NCBI GenBank assembly: GCA_019352125.1
Contig: JABBNV010000028.1
Location: 9,681 to 18,138 of the forward strand
Direction of reading: 5' to 3'
DNA length: 8,458 nt
DNA from: Acidobacteriota bacterium
GTDB lineage: Bacteria > Actinomycetota > Actinomycetes > Actinomycetales > Micrococcaceae
Shown here: positions 1 to 5,766 of the stretch, in pieces
Layout of the letters: each line of letters opens with the position of its first letter
Position numbering within the stretch: the first letter of the stretch is position 1
Made by a program: the position numbers and the translations under genes
Notes under the pieces: model-generated
Database searches by the model: none
What the model saw: only the letters and a program-made list of their open reading frames with translations
What the model was told of the DNA's origin: nothing

Positions 1-1
1 G

Positions 2-379
2 GCCATCGACGAGGCCAAGAAGCTGAACATCCCGGTTGTTGCCATCCTGGACACCAACTGCGATCCCGATGAGGTCGACTTCCCGATTCCGGGTAACGAC
101 GACGCCATCCGCTCCGTGAACCTGTTGACTCGTGTTGTAGCTGACGCCGTTGCTGAGGGCTTGATTGCTCGTAACAACAAGGCCAGCGGCAACGAAGAGA
201 CCCCTGCTGAGCCGTTGGCTGAGTGGGAGCGCGAGTTGCTCGAGACCAAGGGCGAAGACGCCAAGGCTGAAGAAGCTCCTGCGGAAGCCAAGACTGAAGA
301 AGCTCCTGTTGAGTCTCCGGCCGAAGTAGCCGCAGAAGTTGCAGCTCCGGTTGCAGAAGATGCAGCCACCGAGAAGTAA
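2..379 (+). CDS. rpsB: 30S ribosomal protein S2, C-terminal part (5' truncated by window)
   Basis: Structural protein of the small ribosomal subunit. Only the last 125 residues are visible; the frame is open from base 2 and the start lies outside the window. The visible core has the S2 C-terminal signature: KKLNIPVVAILDTNCDPDEV (about residues 6-25) followed by a PIPGNDDAIRS segment, where S2 families carry a near-invariant DTN.DPD and PGNDDA. After about residue 65 the protein becomes an acidic, low-complexity tail of about 60 residues rich in Ala, Glu and Pro, with imperfect EEAPAE/EEAPVE repeats. S2 proteins of Actinobacteria often carry such a tail. The stop is TAA at 377-379. The next gene downstream is tsf, the usual partner of rpsB. 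Identification is from family knowledge; the missing N terminus cannot be judged. Confidence 0.96.
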   Translation, partial: AIDEAKKLNIPVVAILDTNCDPDEVDFPIPGNDDAIRSVNLLTRVVADAVAEGLIARNNKASGNEETPAEPLAEWERELLETKGEDAKAEEAPAEAKTEEAPVESPAEVAAEVAAPVAEDAATEK

Positions 380-420
380 TTCATTTTCGATTTCCCTCTG
401 ACTCGAGTATCCGAGTTGAT

Positions 421-468
421 GTAATGCTCAGGACGGCCGCCTACTACGGAAGCCGTCCTGAGCGTTGC
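421..468 (+). terminator. Long rpsB-tsf intergenic hairpin (attenuator or processing site)
   Basis: A perfect 12-bp inverted repeat (GCTCAGGACGGC at 426-437 with GCCGTCCTGAGC at 452-463) extends outward through 421-425/464-468 with A-U, G-C and two G-U pairs, giving a 17-bp stem around a 14-nt loop. A smaller hairpin (ACTCG at 401-405 with CGAGT at 412-416) sits just upstream. No U-tract follows; the next bases are G-rich. It may therefore be a partial terminator that lowers tsf expression relative to rpsB, a Rho-assisted terminator, or an RNA-processing or stability element. The structure is seen directly; the role is inferred from its place between rpsB and tsf. Confidence 0.55.
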
Positions 469-514
469 TGGGGGAATGACTGCCAAAAGTAAAAATCTAA
501 ACTGAGGGGTTCAC

Positions 515-1351
515 ATGGCGAACTACACCGCTGCAGATATTAAAGCTCTCCGCGAGCGCACAGGCGCTGGCATGATGGACGTCAAGAAGGCTCTGGATGA
601 GGCTAACGGCGATGCTGAAAAGGCTCTTGAGCTGATCCGTATCAAGGGCCTCAAGGGTGCCACCAAGCGTGAAGGCCGCTCCACAGCTGAGGGCCTCGTT
701 GCTGCTACAGTCACCGACGGTGCTGGCGTCATGGTGGAAGTAAATTGCGAGACCGACTTCGTAGCCAAGGCTGCCCCGTTCATCGACTTCTCCAACAAGG
801 TGCTGGCCGCCGCTGTTGAGTCCAAGGCCGCTGACGTTGACGCATTGCTGGCATTTGAGGTTGACGGCAAGCCGTTGTCCGAACTGCAGATCGAAGCTGG
901 TGCACTGCTGGGCGAGAAGATTGCTGTTCGACGTGTTGCGCGCGTTGAAGGTGCCACGGTTGACGCTTACCTGCACAAGACGTCCAAGGACCTGCCTGCT
1001 CAGGTTGGCGTTCTGTTTGCTGTTGACGGAACCGGCGAAGCCGCTACCACCGCTGCACACGATGTTGCAGTGCACATTGCTGCTTATGCTCCCTCCTACC
1101 TGACGCGCGAGGATGTTCCCGCGGATCTGGTAGAAAATGAGCGTCGCATCGCTGACGAGACGGCACGCGCTGAAGGCAAGCCTGAGGCAGCGTTGACCAA
1201 GATCGTTGAAGGCCGTCTGACGGGTTTCTTCAAGGAAGGTGTTCTGGTAGACCAGGCCTTCGCGAAGGACGCCAAGAAGAGCGTTGCTCAGGTTCTGACG
1301 GAAGCCAACGTGACGGCCAAGGCTTTCGCTCGCTTCCGCGTCGGGGCCTAG
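515..1351 (+). CDS. tsf: Translation elongation factor Ts
   Basis: EF-Ts is the cytoplasmic nucleotide-exchange factor that releases GDP from EF-Tu so that EF-Tu can bind GTP and aminoacyl-tRNA again. The 278-residue protein has the normal family length. It starts with the N-terminal UBA-like module (MANYTAADIKALRERTGAGM), contains RTGAGMMDVKKAL (15-27), and has the EF-Tu-contacting TDFVAK motif at residues 80-85. The dimerisation and core domains follow (for example residues 145-278, ending AKAFARFRVGA). The ATG at 515 is preceded by a good ribosome binding site, GAGGGG at 504-509, with a 5-nt gap. The gene lies 135 nt after rpsB, behind the long hairpin, and is followed by an intrinsic terminator, so rpsB-tsf probably forms one transcription unit. 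No anomalies were seen. Confidence 0.98.
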   Translation: MANYTAADIKALRERTGAGMMDVKKALDEANGDAEKALELIRIKGLKGATKREGRSTAEGLVAATVTDGAGVMVEVNCETDFVAKAAPFIDFSNKVLAAAVESKAADVDALLAFEVDGKPLSELQIEAGALLGEKIAVRRVARVEGATVDAYLHKTSKDLPAQVGVLFAVDGTGEAATTAAHDVAVHIAAYAPSYLTREDVPADLVENERRIADETARAEGKPEAALTKIVEGRLTGFFKEGVLVDQAFAKDAKKSVAQVLTEANVTAKAFARFRVGA

Positions 1352-1436
1352 TACTGGAGAAAGTAGCTAGTACCAGAGCAGTACATCAATCATTAACAGC
1401 TCGAGTCTGCTCTACCCGTAGCTGAGGTAATGTGTG

Positions 1437-1470
1437 AGGGGGTAGCCACCCATGGTGGCTGCCCCCTTTT
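1437..1470 (+). terminator. Intrinsic terminator after tsf
   Basis: AGGGGGTAGCCACC (1437-1450) pairs with GGTGGCTGCCCCCT (1454-1467) across a 3-nt loop (CAT). The stem is 14 bp with a single G-U wobble, and the right arm runs into TTTT at 1467-1470. This is the textbook form of a Rho-independent terminator and closes the rpsB-tsf unit. It lies only 42 nt upstream of the pyrH start codon. Confidence 0.88.
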
Positions 1471-1512
1471 CCACGCGCTCACTCAGGGCTACCGTGCCAG
1501 TTGGAAGGCGAT

Positions 1513-2268
1513 ATGACGACACTATCCACCGAAACCACCACCACCACCACTACTGACGGAACGCCGCGTCGCCGTCGCGTTCTCTTGAAGCTTTCCGGCG
1601 AAGTCTTTGGCGGCGGTTCGCTGGGCGTTGACCCGACGATTGTCCGCGGAATTGCGGATCAAATCGCCAAAACCGTAGGCACTGTTGAGGTTGCCATCGT
1701 AGTGGGCGGAGGTAACTTCTTCCGCGGCGCAGAACTTTCCCAGAGTGGCATGGACCGTTCCCGTGCTGACTACATGGGCATGCTCGGAACCGTAATGAAC
1801 TGTCTGGCATTGCAGGACTTTTTGGAGCAGGCTGGCGTGGAAACCCGGGTTCAGAGCGCCATTGCCATGGGCCAGGTGGCTGAGGCATATATTCCTCGCC
1901 GCGCTATCCGTCACCTTGAAAAGGGGCGTGTAGTCATCTTTGGTGCCGGTGCGGGTCTCCCGTATTTTTCCACTGACACCGTGGCTGCCCAACGTGCGCT
2001 GGAAGTTCATGCGGATGAGGTTTTGATGGCCAAGAACGGGGTGGACGGCGTTTACACGGCGGATCCGCGCAAGGACCCGAGTGCGGAGCTGATCACCCAT
2101 TTGAGCTATGACGAGGCGCTCCAACGTGATCTGCGTGTGATGGACCAGACGGCTATGAGCCTATGCCGCGACAACAAAGTCACCATGCGTGTCTTCGGTA
2201 TGCAGGGTGATGGGCACGTCACGCGTGCCATCCTGGGCGAGGAATTGGGCACGCTGGTCACGGCCTAG
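1513..2268 (+). CDS. pyrH: UMP kinase (uridylate kinase)
   Basis: Bacterial UMP kinase is a hexameric cytoplasmic enzyme of the amino acid kinase family. It phosphorylates UMP to UDP with ATP in pyrimidine nucleotide synthesis. Visible motifs are the nucleotide-binding LLKLSGE (24-30), the glycine loop GGGNFFRG (65-72), a Y.GMLGTVMN segment, and DPRKDPSAEL (from 184) before the C-terminal part. I chose the ATG at 1513 because GGAAGG lies at 1503-1508, a few bases upstream. An in-frame TTG at 1501 would swallow that site and has no ribosome binding site of its own. This gives 251 residues, slightly above the usual ~240. The excess is an N-terminal Thr-rich leader with seven consecutive Thr (8-14), followed by four Arg. 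Because of the terminator upstream, pyrH probably has its own promoter or relies on read-through; no clear promoter was identified. Confidence 0.97.
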   Translation: MTTLSTETTTTTTTDGTPRRRRVLLKLSGEVFGGGSLGVDPTIVRGIADQIAKTVGTVEVAIVVGGGNFFRGAELSQSGMDRSRADYMGMLGTVMNCLALQDFLEQAGVETRVQSAIAMGQVAEAYIPRRAIRHLEKGRVVIFGAGAGLPYFSTDTVAAQRALEVHADEVLMAKNGVDGVYTADPRKDPSAELITHLSYDEALQRDLRVMDQTAMSLCRDNKVTMRVFGMQGDGHVTRAILGEELGTLVTA

Positions 2269-2288
2269 GCGTCAGGGAATGGCTTCTT

Positions 2289-2312
2289 GAGGGCGCGACG
2301 ACGGCGTCCCTC
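2289..2312 (+). terminator. Possible weak terminator hairpin after pyrH
   Basis: GAGGGCGC (2289-2296) pairs with GCG-T-CCCTC (2304-2312), giving an 8-bp GC-rich stem with one bulged T and a 7-nt loop. It begins 21 nt after the pyrH stop. No U-tract follows, so it is weaker evidence than the hairpin after tsf. It could instead be a leader or processing structure. Confidence 0.3.
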
Positions 2313-2316
2313 GCGT

Positions 2317-2322
2317 TAGGAT
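2317..2322 (+). promoter_or_regulatory. Candidate -10 box for frr-cdsA
   Basis: TAGGAT fits the TAnnnT -10 pattern common in Actinobacteria. It lies 83 nt upstream of the frr start in the 136-nt pyrH-frr gap. No convincing -35 element was found at the right spacing, so this is tentative. If real, the transcript would have a leader of roughly 75 nt. Confidence 0.25.
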
Positions 2323-2404
2323 GAACAGAAGCGATGAACACATAAGCACCGGGTGCGGGCGCCCGTCAGCCACGTCCGGGAACAAAAGAACTTAGGGAGC
2401 AACA

Positions 2405-2962
2405 GTGATTGACGAAACCTTGCTAGAGGCCGCTGAAAAGATGGACAAGGCCGTCGAGGTTGCCAAGGAGGATTTCTCCGCCGTGCGCACAGGCCGTGCC
2501 AACCCGGCGCTTTTTGCCAAGGTCATGGTGGAGTACTACGGTGCGCCTACGCCGTTGCAGCAGCTGGCATCCTTTGCGGTGCCGGAGGCTCGGACCCTGT
2601 TGATCACACCCTTTGACAAGGCGGCGCTGCGGGACATTGAACGTGCACTGAGTGACTCTGAGGTCGGCGCTAACCCGTCCAACGATGGCAACGTGATTCG
2701 AGTGATGATTCCCGAACTGACCGAGGAACGTCGCCGGGACTATGTCAAGATTGTTCGCACCAAGGGGGAAGACGCCAAGGTGTCCATTCGCAACGTTCGT
2801 CGTAAGGCCAAAGAAAACCTGGACAAGATCGTCAAGGATGGAGACGCCGGCGAAGACGAAGGTTCACGTGCCGAAAAGGAACTCGACGCCCTGACAAAGT
2901 CGCATACCGATTTGGTGGACGAGTTGCTTAAGCGCAAGGAATCTGAGCTGCTCGAGGTCTAA
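2405..2962 (+). CDS. frr: Ribosome recycling factor
   Basis: RRF acts in the cytoplasm with EF-G to split post-termination ribosomes so that subunits can start again. The 185-residue length is exactly typical. The N-terminal helix leads to the conserved RTGRANPALF (about 28-37). The small alpha/beta domain follows, with YYGAPTPLQQLASF, ITPFDKAALRDIE and NDGNVIRVMIPELTEERRRD. The long C-terminal helices are KGEDAKVSIRNVRRKAKENL and the terminal DLVDELLKRKESELLEV. The start is GTG at 2405 with AGGGAG at 2394-2399, 5 nt away. The TAA stop (2960-2962) shares its last A with the ATG of cdsA, so the two genes are probably translationally coupled. Confidence 0.98.
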   Translation: MIDETLLEAAEKMDKAVEVAKEDFSAVRTGRANPALFAKVMVEYYGAPTPLQQLASFAVPEARTLLITPFDKAALRDIERALSDSEVGANPSNDGNVIRVMIPELTEERRRDYVKIVRTKGEDAKVSIRNVRRKAKENLDKIVKDGDAGEDEGSRAEKELDALTKSHTDLVDELLKRKESELLEV

Positions 2963-4347
2963 TGAGCGCGAGCCAACCCCAGAGCTCCGAGTCGAAGCCG
3001 GAGCCTAAAGACACCGTGGGGAGCGCTGCAGGGGAGCCCGGAGGCGCGCAGGTCAGCTACCCCTCTCGGCGTGCGCGCCGGGAGGCAGAGGCTGCTGCGG
3101 CCGAAGCGCAGGTTCAGAACGCAGCTGCTGCGAAGGCTTCAGTCAAGGGGCAAGCGGGAAGTAAGCGAGTCGGTAATAGGCGGGCCCCGTCGGGTGCCCC
3201 CGTTCCTGTTCCCACCAACGAACGGCCGTCTGTTGCGCTGCCAGCTGCCGCGTTGTGGGGCAAGGACATTCCTACCTCACCGGACACGACAACGTCGACC
3301 TCTCTCGCTGGGAGCAATACGGAGCCGACTGCGACGCTACCGTTCCCCGATACGCATGTCCCGGTGCCGGCGGAAACTCCGCAGCTTACAGACGAATCAG
3401 CACCCGTGCTGGTTTCGCCCGATGTACCTTTTCCTGTAGCCGCCCTCGATGCACCAAATGTAAAGGTCACCCCTGGCGCAGCGCTGAAGTTGCGTGCCGG
3501 CAGAGACCTGCCTGCCGCCGTCGGCGTTGGGCTGGGTTTGCTGGCATTGGTGCTGTTTGGCTTACTGCTCTTACCCTTGGCGTTTCTAGCCATAGTCGTG
3601 GGGTTTGGTGTGGTCGGTGTGTGGGAAGTTAACCGAGCACTGGAGTTGCGGGGGATTGCCGTCCCCGTTATACCGGTCTTTATTGGAGCGGTGGCCATTC
3701 CCGTATCTGCATATTTCTCTGGTTCGGAGGGGTTGCTCTTTGCCTTTGCCGCCTCCGCTGCCACCGTATTGATTTACCGAACGTTGGATCCGGCAGAGGG
3801 CAGCGCCAGAAGTATCTTTGCTGGTGTATTTGTCTTGGCTTGGATCCCCTTCATGATCAGTTTCGCGCTAGTGGTGCTCCACGGATCCTTGGGTACCGGA
3901 GATGCTCCGCTGGCCGTTGGTCTGGCGCCTGGACGAGGCTCTCTGTTGGTGGCTGTGATGTTGTTGTTGGTAGTTGCCAACGATACGTTTGGGTACCTGG
4001 TGGGCGCCTTTCTGGGGAAGCACCCGATGGCCCCAAAAATCAGCCCGAAGAAGTCATGGGAAGGTTTTGCTGGTTCCATCGGCGGCGCCATAATTGTGGC
4101 CGTGCTCTGTGCCATCTTCCTGCTGCACCTGCCGTGGTGGATCGGGCTGATCCTGGCTGTGGGAATGGTTGCTGCGGCCACGGCTGGTGATCTGGCAGAA
4201 TCTATGGTCAAGCGTGAGCTGGGCATCAAGGATATGGGTAATATCTTGCCCGGACATGGTGGAGTGATGGATCGTCTCGATTCGATTCTGTTCGGTTCGC
4301 CGATGGCTTTCCTACTCTTTGCCGTCATGGGGTTACTCCCCGGCTAA
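2962..4347 (+). CDS. cdsA: Phosphatidate cytidylyltransferase (CDP-diglyceride synthase) with long N-terminal extension
   Basis: This integral membrane enzyme makes CDP-diacylglycerol from CTP and phosphatidic acid, the branch point for phosphatidylglycerol, cardiolipin and phosphatidylinositol synthesis. The 461-residue protein has two parts. Residues 1-182 are a polar, Pro/Ala/Ser/Thr-rich and apparently disordered cytoplasmic region with an early basic cluster (SRRARREAEAAAAEAQ). Residues 183-461 are the multi-spanning enzyme, whose length (279) matches a whole ordinary CdsA. The catalytic region shows KKSWEGFAGS (from 363) and the full family signature at 414-441: S-x-V-K-R, then K-D, then LPGHGGVMDRLDS. 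The start ATG overlaps the frr stop by one base, with GAGG at 2954-2957. The extension is seen directly; that it is cytoplasmic and disordered is inference. Confidence 0.96.
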   Translation: MSASQPQSSESKPEPKDTVGSAAGEPGGAQVSYPSRRARREAEAAAAEAQVQNAAAAKASVKGQAGSKRVGNRRAPSGAPVPVPTNERPSVALPAAALWGKDIPTSPDTTTSTSLAGSNTEPTATLPFPDTHVPVPAETPQLTDESAPVLVSPDVPFPVAALDAPNVKVTPGAALKLRAGRDLPAAVGVGLGLLALVLFGLLLLPLAFLAIVVGFGVVGVWEVNRALELRGIAVPVIPVFIGAVAIPVSAYFSGSEGLLFAFAASAATVLIYRTLDPAEGSARSIFAGVFVLAWIPFMISFALVVLHGSLGTGDAPLAVGLAPGRGSLLVAVMLLLVVANDTFGYLVGAFLGKHPMAPKISPKKSWEGFAGSIGGAIIVAVLCAIFLLHLPWWIGLILAVGMVAAATAGDLAESMVKRELGIKDMGNILPGHGGVMDRLDSILFGSPMAFLLFAVMGLLPG

Positions 4348-4359
4348 CTTTCTTTGACG

Positions 4360-4404
4360 GCACCGTCGGTGCATTGAGGCTTTGGAGGCCCCCGGGGGGC
4401 GCTC
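4360..4404 (+). terminator. Possible weak terminator hairpins after cdsA
   Basis: Two adjacent GC-rich inverted repeats follow the cdsA stop: GCACC (4360-4364) with GGTGC (4368-4372), and a GAGGCCC...GGGC-G-CTC fold (4385-4404). Neither is followed by a U-tract. They could slow or end cdsA transcription before the candidate promoter of the next gene, but support is weak. Confidence 0.25.
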
Positions 4405-4411
4405 AGGGACA

Positions 4412-4417
4412 TAGACT
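4412..4417 (+). promoter_or_regulatory. Candidate -10 box for the DivIVA-like gene
   Basis: TAGACT matches the TAnnnT pattern of actinobacterial -10 boxes and lies 63 nt upstream of the GTG start, in the 133-nt gap after cdsA. The sequence at the -35 position is C/G-rich without a clear TTGACA-like box, so it is only a candidate. Confidence 0.33.
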
Positions 4418-4430
4418 ATGGAAAGAATTT

Positions 4431-4458
4431 TTCGTCGCGGATCCAGCCGCGCAACGAA
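4431..4458 (+). other. Leader hairpin upstream of the DivIVA-like gene
   Basis: TTCGTCGCGG (4431-4440) pairs with CCGCG-CA-ACGAA (4447-4458): a 10-bp stem with a 2-nt bulge and a 6-nt loop. It sits inside the predicted 5' leader, just upstream of the ribosome binding site (GAGGAA at 4469-4474). It may affect mRNA stability or translation; no known riboswitch is recognised. Confidence 0.4.
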
Positions 4459-4480
4459 TTGAATGCGTGAGGAACTCTAA

Positions 4481-5062
4481 GTGAGCGTTGACGAGCAGCA
4501 GAAACTACGTACCCCGTTTCCCCGGGTGGCCCGCAGTGCATTGGGCTACAACGTTAAGCAGGTTGATCAGTTTCTCAGCCGTGCGCGTGCCTTTTACACT
4601 GACGGCGAATCTGCACAGCGCCCGCTGGACAGTTCCGAAGTGCGTAGCACCGCCTTCGACGCTGCCAAGGGTGGCTACGCGCCGGCAGCCGTCGATGCCG
4701 CCCTGGACAGGCTGGAAGACGTGTTTGCCCAGCGCGAGCGGGATGCCCTGATAGCACGCGAAGGCGAGGACGCCTGGTTGATGAAGATCGGCAAGACCTC
4801 TGCGGTATTGCGTGCTAGGCTGCACCGCCCCGATGGGGATAGGTTTCGAGCGCCGCAGCGCCGTAGTCTGAGCTACGTCAAGGCAGACGTTGATGCCCTG
4901 TGTCACGAATTGATCGACTACTTTGAAAATGACAAGCCGTTGAGTGTTGATACGGTTCGCCGCGCGGTCTTTGGCTCTGCGAAGGGTCAAGAAGGCTACG
5001 AAGAGGGCCAGGTTGATGCTTTCCTGGACCGCGTCGTTGAGCTCATGGCCAGCATCGACTAA
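4481..5062 (+). CDS. Small protein with repeated DivIVA-domain motifs
   Basis: The product is 193 residues with no signal peptide and no membrane segment. It contains three copies of a GY-x(4)-VD-x-hydrophobic motif as found in DivIVA-domain (DivI1A-type) proteins: GYNVKQVDQFLSRA (22-35), GGYAPAAVDAALDRLEDVF (64-82) and GYEEGQVDAFLDRVVELM near the C terminus. The second and third copies belong to a longer duplicated unit that also shares L-x-x-x-VR-x(3)-F-x-x-AKG upstream of the GY. It lacks the long coiled coil of true polar-growth DivIVA/Wag31, so it is not that protein. DivIVA-domain proteins generally act in cell-pole or division-site organisation, but the role here is unknown. The start is GTG at 4481 with GAGGAA at 4469-4474. 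It probably has its own promoter and converges on the regulator gene, with 24 nt between the stops. Confidence 0.9.
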   Translation: MSVDEQQKLRTPFPRVARSALGYNVKQVDQFLSRARAFYTDGESAQRPLDSSEVRSTAFDAAKGGYAPAAVDAALDRLEDVFAQRERDALIAREGEDAWLMKIGKTSAVLRARLHRPDGDRFRAPQRRSLSYVKADVDALCHELIDYFENDKPLSVDTVRRAVFGSAKGQEGYEEGQVDAFLDRVVELMASID

Positions 5063-5086
5063 TCAGCCTCGACTGGCCTGCATCGG

Positions 5087-5581
5087 CTAGCCCGCATTGA
5101 CCCCGCGCTTGGTGAGCAGTGGTTCGATGCGAAACGGGATCAATTCGCCCATGGCCAGGGACGTATCCGTGCGTTCAACGCCGTCGCACGCCAGAATCTT
5201 TCCATTGATACGGAACAGATCCTCTGCGTCCAGACCCACTACGCGCACCAAAATATCCGCTTGGCCCGTTACCCCGTATGCCTCCAGTACCTCAGGAATG
5301 GCTGCGATATGCGACGCAATCTCCGCGAGCTTTTGTTGCTGAGCATGCACGGAGATAAAGGCCATCAGCCGGTAGCCCATGGCCGCTGGGTTGATCCTCC
5401 GTTCAAAGCTGAGGAACACTCCCCGGTGCTCTAGGGCCGCCATGCGCGCCTGAACTGTGTTGCGGGATAACCCAAGTTTTCCCGCCAGCGCCACCACCGT
5501 CTTGCGCGGATCTTTTGCCAGTGCTGTGAGAAGCCGAACGTCAGTGCCATCCAAGAGTTGCATAGTGCGCAACGCTAGCAC
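5087..5581 (-). CDS. Lrp/AsnC-family transcriptional regulator
   Basis: This is a DNA-binding regulator of the feast/famine family. At 164 residues it has the usual family length. The N-terminal winged HTH is clear: LLDGTDVRLLTALAKDPRKT, then LAGKLGLSRNTVQARMAALE with the recognition helix in SRNTVQARM. The C-terminal RAM (ligand and oligomerisation) domain follows from about residue 68, including AFISVHAQQQ, IPEVLEAYGVTGQADILVRV and the terminal strand IPFRIEPLL. Regulators of this family usually bind amino acids or related metabolites as octamers. It is divergent from a 2-oxoacid dehydrogenase operon, so control of that operon, possibly in response to branched-chain amino acids, is likely but inferred. 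The start is uncertain: GTG at 5581 (used here) or ATG at 5563 (six residues shorter). Neither has a clear ribosome binding site. Confidence 0.92.
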   Translation of the reverse strand: MLALRTMQLLDGTDVRLLTALAKDPRKTVVALAGKLGLSRNTVQARMAALEHRGVFLSFERRINPAAMGYRLMAFISVHAQQQKLAEIASHIAAIPEVLEAYGVTGQADILVRVVGLDAEDLFRINGKILACDGVERTDTSLAMGELIPFRIEPLLTKRGVNAG

Positions 5582-5600
5582 GGTTCTGAGGGCCGAGATA

Positions 5601-5613
5601 GAGCATAATGCTC
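5601..5613. promoter_or_regulatory. Palindromic operator candidate between regulator and dehydrogenase operon
   Basis: GAGCAT-A-ATGCTC is a perfect 6-1-6 inverted repeat with an AT-rich centre, in the divergent intergenic region 20 bp upstream of the regulator's GTG start. It overlaps the likely -10 box of the regulator gene and lies roughly 60 bp upstream of the predicted start of the dehydrogenase transcript. The position and symmetry suit a dimer site of the adjacent Lrp/AsnC protein, giving autorepression and possibly activation of the operon. Binding is inference. Confidence 0.55.
5602..5607 (-). promoter_or_regulatory. Candidate -10 box for the Lrp-type regulator gene
   Basis: On the - strand TATGCT matches TAnnnT and lies inside the 13-bp palindrome, giving a short leader before the GTG at 5581. 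No good -35 element is visible. Confidence 0.25.
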
Positions 5614-5630
5614 AATTTTCTGCCGACAGG

Positions 5631-5659
5631 TTGTGCCACATGAGTGACGTGAGTAGGGT
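5631..5659 (+). promoter_or_regulatory. Candidate promoter of the 2-oxoacid dehydrogenase operon
   Basis: TTGTGC (5631-5636) and TAGGGT (5654-5659) are separated by 17 bp, the ideal spacing for a primary sigma factor. The -10 fits the TAnnnT pattern and the -35 keeps the TTG. Transcription would start near 5666, giving a leader of about 100 nt before the GTG at 5767. Confidence 0.42.
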
Positions 5660-5663
5660 CACT
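5643..5663. promoter_or_regulatory. Inverted repeat overlapping the operon promoter
   Basis: AGTGAC (5643-5648) and GTCACT (5658-5663) form perfect 6-bp arms around a 9-bp spacer and cover the TAGGGT -10 candidate. TGAGT also repeats directly at 5641-5645 and 5650-5654. A protein bound here would block the promoter. The half-sites differ from those of the palindrome at 5601-5613, so a second regulator is possible. Confidence 0.33.
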
Positions 5664-5766
5664 TTACATCTGGGCAACGACGCTCAGGAGTGAAAGTTCG
5701 CCGGAAGAAGCCACCAATTTCTTGGGCGAAATTTTCATAGCTAGGCAGCGATGGAAAGAGGCAACC

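Noticed and set aside
465..503. Possible tsf-specific promoter (TTGCTG with TAAAAA or TAAACT)
   Set aside because: Spacing is poor and the start would fall almost on the ribosome binding site.
497..1075. Long antisense open frame (192 codons) opposite tsf, and a second at 523-957
   Set aside because: Both lie wholly opposite a certain tsf gene, show low-complexity Ser/Ala/Arg composition or no recognisable family, and are explained by high-GC codon bias.
1366..1422. Distant inverted repeat AGAGCAG...CTGCTCT between tsf and its terminator
   Set aside because: A 7-bp stem with a 25-nt loop is weak and could be chance; no role is suggested by position.
1501..1512. Upstream TTG start for pyrH
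   Set aside because: It would place the GGAAGG ribosome binding site inside the coding region and has no site of its own; the ATG at 1513 fits better.
3114..3764. Antisense frame of 216 codons opposite cdsA
   Set aside because: Shadow of the CdsA coding strand; repetitive Ser/Ala/Thr/Gly composition and no domain signal.
5722..5766. Upstream TTG start for E1 alpha
   Set aside because: No ribosome binding site; the GTG at 5767 has AAGAGG five nt upstream.
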